From NCBI GenBank assembly GCA_033816765.1, contig CM066292.1:1-64000 (forward strand): a stretch of DNA of 64,000 nucleotides, written 5' to 3'. Positions 57,310-64,000 of this stretch are shown piece after piece (position 1 is the stretch's first letter; each line of letters starts with the position of its first letter). The position numbers were made by a program, and so were the translations under genes. The notes beneath the pieces were generated by a model. It was not told the origin of the DNA. It saw only the letters and a list, made by a program, of their open reading frames with translations, and ran no database searches. This DNA comes from Nothopassalora personata (Eukaryota > Ascomycota > Dothideomycetes > Mycosphaerellales > Mycosphaerellaceae).

Positions 57310-58656
57310 GAACCAGACAATGGCCAGACCGGCAAAAACAAAGCGACATTTCATACAGACTTATGCTTGCTATGGCGACCGCCTACAGTGAGTGATTCGA
57401 CGTCGTCGCAAAACGCGTGCAGACTGCTGCTACCTTGACACTCCGTCCTCACATCGTCCGTCCCGGACGTATATCGTCACCCCCACGACCGTGACCAATC
57501 TGTAGCCAGCCTGCAGCACCTCCTCCTCCTCCACTCACATATCGCAAATGCCATATCGCCATCGCCATAGCAAGAGTGAAGCGTCCAAGACGTTAACGAC
57601 CGAATGTACGCTCAACTTAGATGGGAGGATGACGATAAGTATGGTGCGTGTGAAGCACCTGGCGCACGGGCCAATGTGCCCCATGGGCACATTGGCCCGT
57701 GCACCTCCCCTCCTCATCGCCCGGCTGGGCCCGTTTCACTGCCCGAGGCGTGCCACATCTACACAACACCACAATGCGGCAACATCACCGACCACGTGGG
57801 TGTTGGCTCAGACGAAAATTACGCTCAAAGACCAATAGGCTGAGAACATCACCCATTCGAAAGAGCGATACCCGGAGGTGTCTCTGTGCCCGCAGCGCGT
57901 ACCATTCTTCTACGACTGTCTGCACAATGACATCTTGAACACTACCTGAGGCTCACCCTTACCCTCACCCTCTTCGGTCATGTCTCCATACATAGAATCG
58001 AGTCGAACGTTCCTCCCTAAAAGTATTCGCCTTACTCGAAAGCTTTTAAGTATTCATTGATCGTCACCGGCACTTTTAGCGAGTTCGCATTATGCATACA
58101 TGTGCTGTACCAGGCAGGGCTCGAACCCTTCGGCGGCTCTCAGTAACAAGTCCCGCCGCAGCTTGCTTACATACATATACATATACGCAAAGGATGCGAA
58201 AGAGTCCTGCAGACCCAATTTCTGTACGTGAGAGAGCATACATGGACAACTCCCGGAATTCTTCGAAACAGCCTTTCGGTAAGGACTTCTGCCCAGTCCA
58301 GGCATGTATACCTCGGGACATACTGGATCCGTAGTAACACTCTCCGGCAAACTTGACGGGGGAGGAGGGGGTGCATGGAAGAAAGATGCCATGTAAACCA
58401 TATAGTACAGCTTGAGTTGATACACTACTATAGATCTATTATACATCATTGGTTGCCATCATCATTGAGCCAGTTCTCATTTTGCCATCATTACCAGGCC
58501 GGTCCCTGCCCCGAAACCACTCTTGCTTTGTAGTTCCCATCAAGCCATTAGCCGACGGTCGCTGTTGATCGTATTTCGTTACTCGTTACAATACTCGTGC
58601 ATGCAAGCATCCCATTCTCGCAAGCGTTGCTGATGAGCTTGCTTCCTGAGCAGGCC
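57310..58656. other. intergenic, downstream of the large minus-strand gene
   Basis: GC-normal DNA holding a 39-bp palindrome at 57,664-57,702 and short frames without features. The segment next to 58,657 should contain the 3' UTR of the minus-strand gene. Confidence 0.5.
57664..57702. repeat. perfect 39-bp palindrome (18-bp arms, 3-base spacer)
   Basis: GCACGGGCCAATGTGCCC is followed by CAT and then its exact reverse complement. It contains CCAAT-like and CCATGG-like centres. It could form a hairpin or bind a dimeric factor. Confidence 0.9.
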
Positions 58657-61272
58657 TCATTCCGGCATACTCTGAGCGTTGTACGCCTCGGCGAGGCGCA
58701 GACATTTCTGAGCGGATACGACCCGTGCCTGGGCGGCCACGAGCCAGTCTTGCTTAGCGGCCGAGATGGTGCGGTCCAGGTGAGTGGCCTCTCGCTCATA
58801 CGATGCCTTGGTGGTTGCGAGACTGTAGACGAGAGCCGTGCGTACGCGTGATATGCACAAATGCTTCTTATTCAACGTAGCATGTTGACTTCGGAGGCGC
58901 TCGGCAGTCTGTTCCATCTCCGCAATCGCTCGGTGTAGGTGCTCCTGCTCGCTGCTCGTGCACTCTGGGAGCAGCTCACGAGAGAGCTGTATTCGAGTTT
59001 CGACCTTCATTATCTCGTGTGGTGTCTCGCGTGCCTCGGGACGGGTCGCAGATTTCGCGATCCTGCTGAGAGAGTCGTGAATTCGGGTCGCCAGTGCAGC
59101 TCGTGTGCGCAGGTATGTGCGTTGCAGCGTCCAGACGTCCAAGCGTGAGGTATAGAATTCTGACAGGTCGGCCTCGGAACCAGTCGGGATGGGACGGGTT
59201 GAAGGACTCGGCGCCTCATATGTGTTGATGTCAAGGAACGGCGTCATCGCATCCGGATTGGCGAAGAGAGCCGCACAGAGGTGAAAGTAGCGCGACCAGT
59301 CTGCGGCCGCATCCAGCGGATCCAAGGCCCCAGAGTCCTCGATCTCGAACGGCCGTCGACAGCTCACCAGCAGGGCAATGGTGGCCGCAATGGTGGCGGA
59401 CAAGCTCACTTCCTCACCTGAGCATCGCAGCTTTGGGAACTCGGGTGAGTGCTCCGTCTGCGGCTGGGGCAGGAAGCGCTCAATGTCGGGGTAGATCTGC
59501 CGGTATTGCTTCTCCAAATGTACGGAGCTGCTGGTGCGGCTCGAACCCCAGATGTATGTCGCATTGGGCCAGATCACGAGCAGACCACGCGTGTTGTCCT
59601 CGTCCTCCCTCCCATCGGCTTCGTCGGCGTCGCCTTGGTCGCCATGCTCTTTGTGACTGTCACCCGCCAAGACGATGTACAGGGCGGGGCCGATGCCGAT
59701 GGCTGCGGCTTCGATGATGTTTTTGTGCTTGTCGACGACGCACTGCAGAGCGGATGGTGTTGTTGTGGCCGATGCTGGGGAGACGACCCAAACGTCGAGC
59801 CAGCACTGCATTCTCTGCGCCGGCGCCAGCTTCCCGGCCGGCTGGAATTGGTCGAGTGGTTCGGTGCGTTGTCGCTTGGCGGGCGTGCTGGCGGCGCTCT
59901 CGGGAGCAGCGCGTGTTGACATGTCGAGCGGCGAGGGTGTTGGTGTGATTGGTGTGATTGGTGTGATTGGTGTCCGACAACGTGTCGGCGAGTCCGGCGT
60001 GAAACCGAGCACGGCGCGACGGTGATGGAATCGTTGTTGTTGTGGTTGTTGTTGCTGTTGTTGTTGTTTGGTGGGTGTGGACGTGAGAAATAACCTTGGC
60101 GCTCCGAAGCCACTGTCGCATCGGGACGGTTCCGCGGAAGTCGTCAGGTCGGCGGCGGTGGTGAACAAGTCCGCGCCCGGTGACACAGCCCTGCGGCCTT
60201 GCTCGATACTGAAGCTGGGATTTAGCCCACTGGCATCAGGGAAATACGAGTCATCGTATCCATTGTTATTGAAGTCGTCAGATCCGCCATGCCCGTGATG
60301 CTCGCCGCAGTCGTTGGGTCCGCCGCCATATCCGTTGTTGTCCTCGTCTTGGCCGTTAAATCCACCATCAGACGCCTCATCCTCATTCCTCTCCCCGTGT
60401 GTTGACCGATCCTGCCGTCTTTGGTCCTCACTCTCCCCCGATGGCCGACACACCTCGTCGTCTTGCCCGCGTCGTCTAGAGCTGGACCTGTTTCGATCGA
60501 CGTCGGTGAGCTGTCCTGGCTGCGCATCCATAACCGATTCATGGCCGTGCTCGACGGTGTTTGCCTTGTTCGCTGCGCGAGAGACCGAACGTGACTTTGG
60601 TGTGCCTTTTGTGCTTGGCCTCTTCGTAACCATCGAGACATTCCTGGCAACGGCGTCTTCATCGACCCAGGCCTGAACTGCAAGTCGTATGTCTTCAGGC
60701 TCCCACTCTTTAGTCGCGAACCGGCGCTTTCCTTTGCGCTTTTTCACAGCCTCTTGCTTGCGATTGACGCGAGAACAGCGCGCTGCATTGAGCCGTCCCA
60801 TCGCTCGTGAGAAATCGGGGTCCGCCTCGGAATACTCGCGAAGGCTGCCCAGCGTCCTGCTCGATGGCCATCCCGTGTTCGTAGCCGTGCATCCAAAGAT
60901 CGCCCAGGTAGTGAGGATACCAAGGCGCCATGGACCGTGTGCAATACCATGTACATGTATTCGTACCTTGCTGTCTTTCACACCACCCAGGTGAGCCTCC
61001 ACGATATGAGCGAGGACGCTCGTCGTCGCAGTCGCAGTGCCGTCATCGGCGGTGCCGGAGTCAAGGAGCTCGTCCAGTTTGGAGGTCGTTCCATTGTCGT
61101 CGGCGTATTTGTGCCAGAGCTGGCGATAGAGCTTGAGGTATTTAACGGACAAATCCCCAAACTCCCCGATTACCGCGTTGCGCAGTGCAGTGACCTCCTC
61201 ATCGTCGCAATTTGCAGTGGGCGCAGTATGCGGCTGCGGTGCGCTGGTGTCATCCAATCGACGTCGCGCCAT
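58657..61272 (-). CDS. large hypothetical protein (871 residues), low-complexity middle, coiled-coil C-terminus
   Basis: A long intact frame in normal-GC DNA. Residues ~25-70 are helical (EFGDLSVKYLKLYRQLWHKYADDNG). Residues ~145-215 are basic with KKRKGKRR and EWEPEDIRLAVQAWVDEDA. Residues ~220-480 are disordered: Arg/Ser-rich, Asp/Gly/Asn-rich, a poly-Gln tract (~400-412), a TPI repeat (~438) and a KRQRTE nuclear-signal-like patch. Residues ~490-680 form a globular domain (ALYIVLAG, GLLVIWPNATYIWGSS, SATIAATIALLVSC, YFHLCAALF) whose strand/helix order vaguely recalls Ulp1-type cysteine peptidases, without a visible catalytic triad. Residues ~715-865 are coiled coil. A nuclear, DNA- or chromatin-associated role is a guess. 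Residues ~100-135 may be an unspliced intron. It faces away from the HNH gene. Confidence 0.7.
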   Translation of the reverse strand: MARRRLDDTSAPQPHTAPTANCDDEEVTALRNAVIGEFGDLSVKYLKLYRQLWHKYADDNGTTSKLDELLDSGTADDGTATATTSVLAHIVEAHLGGVKDSKVRIHVHGIAHGPWRLGILTTWAIFGCTATNTGWPSSRTLGSLREYSEADPDFSRAMGRLNAARCSRVNRKQEAVKKRKGKRRFATKEWEPEDIRLAVQAWVDEDAVARNVSMVTKRPSTKGTPKSRSVSRAANKANTVEHGHESVMDAQPGQLTDVDRNRSSSRRRGQDDEVCRPSGESEDQRRQDRSTHGERNEDEASDGGFNGQDEDNNGYGGGPNDCGEHHGHGGSDDFNNNGYDDSYFPDASGLNPSFSIEQGRRAVSPGADLFTTAADLTTSAEPSRCDSGFGAPRLFLTSTPTKQQQQQQQPQQQRFHHRRAVLGFTPDSPTRCRTPITPITPITPTPSPLDMSTRAAPESAASTPAKRQRTEPLDQFQPAGKLAPAQRMQCWLDVWVVSPASATTTPSALQCVVDKHKNIIEAAAIGIGPALYIVLAGDSHKEHGDQGDADEADGREDEDNTRGLLVIWPNATYIWGSSRTSSSVHLEKQYRQIYPDIERFLPQPQTEHSPEFPKLRCSGEEVSLSATIAATIALLVSCRRPFEIEDSGALDPLDAAADWSRYFHLCAALFANPDAMTPFLDINTYEAPSPSTRPIPTGSEADLSEFYTSRLDVWTLQRTYLRTRAALATRIHDSLSRIAKSATRPEARETPHEIMKVETRIQLSRELLPECTSSEQEHLHRAIAEMEQTAERLRSQHATLNKKHLCISRVRTALVYSLATTKASYEREATHLDRTISAAKQDWLVAAQARVVSAQKCLRLAEAYNAQSMPE

Positions 61273-61316
61273 GTATGCTCACTGTTGAAGATGTATGCAT
61301 TTGCGAGGTGGCTCTG

Positions 61317-61560
61317 TGCTGTTTTGACTCCAGGTATGGGTGTCAGACCGGCAGAATCACGTAAGCGTCCCACAGTGCTGCCGGTTTGACTCCAAATATG
61401 GGTGTCAAACCGGCAGCATCACGTAAGCCGCGCGATTCCTGCCGGCCTCACTGCAAACAGAAGTGACAACCCGGTAGCGTCACATAAGCAGCGCACCAAT
61501 GCTGCCATTTTGACTTCAGCCGGTTTATCTCCCACCTCTGGAGACCAGACGGAAGCATCA
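61317..61560. repeat. hairpin repeat array B between the divergent genes, ~61-bp spacing
   Basis: Units start near 61,317, 61,378, 61,439 and 61,500. The clearest (61,378-61,416) is CTGCCGGTTTGACTCC, a 7-base loop, then GGTGTCAAACCGGCAG, with one mismatch in 16 pairs. Each unit is followed by CATCACGTAAGC or a variant. The last copies are diverged. The array lies 45 bp upstream of the minus gene's start and about 385 bp upstream of the HNH gene's preferred start, so it occupies the shared promoter region. Confidence 0.85.
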
Positions 61561-61944
61561 TGTGAGGAGCGATGCTTCCCACTCTGACAGTGAAACGGGC
61601 CCAGCTCCGCCGTTGGCTTGGCTTGCCCGCTGCTTGCTTTGCACAACAATGCGTGGATTCCTGCTATGCCTAACACACTTCGCGAAGTTTTCGAGTCGAC
61701 CGGGCAGCTTATAGTGTACGAGAAATAGCAATTGCCGTCGGGTTGTATTTCTAAATCTATCTCAATTGTCTCGTCCTGGCTCACAGCCTGGCGGAGTCGG
61801 GTCCGTCCCGCGGTCCGAGGCGTGTCGGGATGCACCCCGCACCGCCCAGCCCATCCCTGTAGCAACGCTCTCGGAGACGCGCTGCCGAAATCGAAGCTGC
61901 CGCGAGTTATCACAACAACTGAATTACTTCTTCCTCATTACAAT

Positions 61945-63600
61945 ATGACAGCTCGACCACGCTCACCGCTGAGCCCGCCAGTACCCTCCGACTACCCCTC
62001 GCGAGCGGCGACGGTCGTGGTCCACCATCCCGGGTATGACCGCGCCGTCAGCACCCTCCTCACCTTCACCGCGAGCGATGGGAGTGCGGAGCAGCCAGGA
62101 GTGCGTCTCGACCTGGTGCGCTGCGTGTGCACCATTGTCGCCGCCAATGCCGTCGACGGCTGGCTCTCCACCGTCACTGCGCCGAGCGTTGCGATACCCT
62201 TCGATTCCACGGGCACTACTGCAATCCTGCCAGCCGGTCACTACTTCTTCCACGTTCCCGGCTACACCGAAGTAGCAGCAGCAGCAACATCAGCAGCAGC
62301 AGCAGCAGCAGCAGCAACATCAGCCGCACCATCACCAGAAACATCAACAACACTGCCGGCACCTCAATGCGCGAGCGACCGAGACCCAGACCCGGACCCG
62401 GACCTGCACTCCTACCCCTACCCGGTCGTGCCCAACTTCCGAGAATGGTCGTTTCCGCGGCGCAGCACCGGCGCTGCTGCCAATCCCTTCGAGCAGGAGG
62501 CAGCGCTTCCGGCGGAGTGGACGCTGCCCACGATTCAGACGGCGGGTGAGCCATTCCCAATCAACGCACGCGCTCGGGACCGAACGTGCCGGGTCTCGGG
62601 CTATGGTGAAGAGACGACCATGGCACACATCATACCCAAGCCCGAGTCGGAGTGGGCGGAGAGAAATCAGATGGAAATGTTTCGCGTGACCTCCAGAGAC
62701 AACAAAGGCGTGGCGGCGCAGCAGCTACTGGACAATGCCATCACGCTGCGCTTCGACATTCACAATGCCTGGGCCAACGGCAAGCTCAGCATCGTCCCCT
62801 ACTGCAGTCGCGCCAACGACACCACGTCGGCCGCCTGGGCACTACACGTCAGAGCGCAGTCCAAGGAGCTGCACCACCTGTACCACAACCGCCAACTGCA
62901 CGTCCCTTCATTGGTTGCCCGCCCGTACCTCTTTGCGCGTTTTGCATACGACTTCTTTCCCGAGCTGCGATGCTTCTTGCAGATGAAGGTTCGACGGACC
63001 CTTCGTTTGAGGACTGGCGAGATCAAGACCTTCTCATTTGCCGACTGTGAGAAATATTGCGAAGGGCAAGGGCGAGGTCGAAGTGTCAGTCCAACCAAAA
63101 GAGACAGAAACGAGGTCGCCGACGGTGCAGCTTGTGAGGCGAACGGGAGTCCTTCGAAAAGAACGCGGGTCAAGGAAACTGAGAGCGATGCAGTGCTCGA
63201 GGCGAGCGGTCTGGCTGCGTGCTCGCCTGATTCGGCCATTGAGCTCGACGGCAATATTGTCAAAGACGGCGATGAGGATGCAAGAGGCGAGAAAGCACAC
63301 GAGCAGTCTGCCGGAGACTACGAGGAATGTTACAGCCAGGGTTCTGGGATCAGCGAGGACGAAGAGGAGGAGGTGGACCAAGACGAAGATGCTTACTATC
63401 TCCGCCGGCGTCGCGAAGCCAAAGAGACAGAAGACCTGTGCGTGGAACCAGATCCCCATGGCATAAAGAGGCGCCGAGACATCTTGGAGGAGGAAGAAGA
63501 AGCAATGGGAGACGAAGAGACAGCGGTCTGCGCAAGCAATGATACCCTGGATGAGCATCGCATCATGCCGGAACGTGGGAGAAAACGCTTTCGAACATGA
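61945..63600 (+). CDS. HNH-nuclease-like protein (HNH_2-type, fungal), 551 residues
   Basis: The frame is open from 61,732, but I prefer Met at 61,945, which has A at -3 and begins the structured sequence; the upstream 71 codons look like 5' leader. Residues ~10-120 form a domain of unknown type (VVVHHPGYDRAVSTLLTF). An Ala/Ser repeat and DPDPDPD tract follow. The HNH core begins at residue ~210 (RDRTCRVSGYGEE). It has AHIIPK at ~227-232, ERNQM, then LRFDIHNAWANGKLSIVP (~268-286) and ELHHLYHNR (~308-316), matching the layout of fungal HNH_2 proteins. The His of AHII and the DIH/N residues are the expected metal and catalytic positions. The C-terminus (~375-551) is disordered with acidic runs and nuclear-signal-like KR patches (SPTKRDR, SPSKRTR). 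Probable nuclear DNA endonuclease; the target is unknown. Confidence 0.85.
   Translation: MTARPRSPLSPPVPSDYPSRAATVVVHHPGYDRAVSTLLTFTASDGSAEQPGVRLDLVRCVCTIVAANAVDGWLSTVTAPSVAIPFDSTGTTAILPAGHYFFHVPGYTEVAAAATSAAAAAAAATSAAPSPETSTTLPAPQCASDRDPDPDPDLHSYPYPVVPNFREWSFPRRSTGAAANPFEQEAALPAEWTLPTIQTAGEPFPINARARDRTCRVSGYGEETTMAHIIPKPESEWAERNQMEMFRVTSRDNKGVAAQQLLDNAITLRFDIHNAWANGKLSIVPYCSRANDTTSAAWALHVRAQSKELHHLYHNRQLHVPSLVARPYLFARFAYDFFPELRCFLQMKVRRTLRLRTGEIKTFSFADCEKYCEGQGRGRSVSPTKRDRNEVADGAACEANGSPSKRTRVKETESDAVLEASGLAACSPDSAIELDGNIVKDGDEDARGEKAHEQSAGDYEECYSQGSGISEDEEEEVDQDEDAYYLRRRREAKETEDLCVEPDPHGIKRRRDILEEEEEAMGDEETAVCASNDTLDEHRIMPERGRKRFRT
62272..62330 (+). repeat. GCA trinucleotide tract encoding Ala-rich run
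   Basis: (GCA)n interrupted by ACATCA units encodes an Ala/Thr/Ser run within the HNH gene. It is in frame, so length variation is tolerated. Confidence 0.9.
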
Positions 63601-64000
63601 TGATATACACATGTATGACAACGATTGGACGATCTGCAACTTCTATTCCAAGTCTCCAGTGCCAAAACCTCCTTACGAAAACCCATCTCCATATGACACC
63701 ACCCTCGCCTGCGAGCCACAACCGATCCCACGGCACTTTGGACACAGCTATGACTGTCACCACCATCCGCGCTGCGGCCAGAACCAACACAGCCAAGACG
63801 ACAGCATCGACGAAGGCCGCTGTGCCATGGTATTCCCCTCACCCGATCCTCTACATTGATATCTGCATCTCAGAAACGGCACGATGAATGTTGCTGCTGC
63901 TGCTGCTGCTGCTACTGCTGTAGTCACACCCAACGTCCAGCGCATCCCACGCACCCGGAGTTCACACCGAGCGGCACTACTGTTAGTTCACTGAACGCGG
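63601..64000. other. 3' flank of the HNH gene with a GCT/TGC microsatellite
   Basis: Contains a TGC trinucleotide run at about 63,890-63,920. The overlapping short frames (for example 63,539-63,859) are shadows or chance. The next gene is outside the window. Confidence 0.6.

Noticed and set aside
58095..58150. tRNA-like B-box (GGTTCGAGCCC) on the minus strand
   Set aside because: No A-box or D arm with correct pairing lies upstream, so it is too weak to call a tRNA.
59574..60121. Long minus frames overlapping the 871-residue gene (Asn- or Thr-rich)
   Set aside because: They are alternate readings of the CAA/CAC-rich low-complexity section of the 871-residue frame.
61732..61944. Upstream 71 codons as part of the HNH protein
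   Set aside because: They read as Ser/Arg/Pro-rich leader without structure. The Met at 61,945 has a better start context and begins the domain-like sequence. The longer form cannot be excluded without transcript data.

Overview
The window looks like chromosomal DNA of a filamentous ascomycete (Pezizomycotina, most likely a Dothideomycete). Long stretches show the footprint of repeat-induced point mutation (RIP): CpA and TpG are strongly depleted in favour of TpA while CpG is kept. In these stretches recognisable retroelement proteins are broken by TAG/TAA stops where Gln or Trp codons are expected, and Cys or His codons have become Tyr. RIP-damaged transposon blocks alternate with normal GC-rich sequence, so the window has a two-speed layout. 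No bacterial, viral or organellar signals were seen.

Layout. (1) 1-5,919: a 5'-truncated, RIP-killed Ty3/Gypsy chromovirus (gag zinc knuckle, protease, RT, RNase H, integrase, chromodomain). Between pol and the 3' LTR it carries a minus-strand tRNA-like sequence and a minus-strand Cys-rich reading frame. (2) 6,391-13,729: a large element with ~350-bp inverted terminal repeats and internal tandem arrays in opposite orientations. It holds two unidentified coding remnants and a solo LTR inserted in its right terminal repeat. (3) 14,283-17,100: a small gene island. One intact 433-codon gene starts with a ubiquitin-like segment and contains a (Pro-Glu) hexanucleotide array; it is flanked by a ~70-bp repeat array that grades into the RIP zone and by a 58-bp minisatellite. 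(4) 17,549-29,697: a TIR transposon with an integrase-core gene, split by a complete Ty1/Copia element (18,323-25,496) with 206-bp LTRs and AAAAG target duplication. (5) 29,977-30,411: a small hypothetical gene. (6) about 30.9-56.4 kb: a gene graveyard of decayed reading frames, LTR fragments and minor tandem repeats, with no confident intact gene. (7) 56.4-64 kb: a normal GC region with two long intact genes. One is a large unknown protein on the minus strand (58,657-61,272); the other is an HNH-nuclease-like protein on the plus strand (61,945-63,600). They are divergently arranged, and a related family of palindromic hairpin repeats lies both between them and beyond the first gene.

How parts may work together. 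The transposons are dead, so their value is historical: insertion order, RIP spreading into neighbours, and cargo (tRNA-like modules, antisense genes). The HNH/unknown gene pair with its private hairpin repeats is the best candidate for an undescribed functional unit, but the functional link is inferred from position only.
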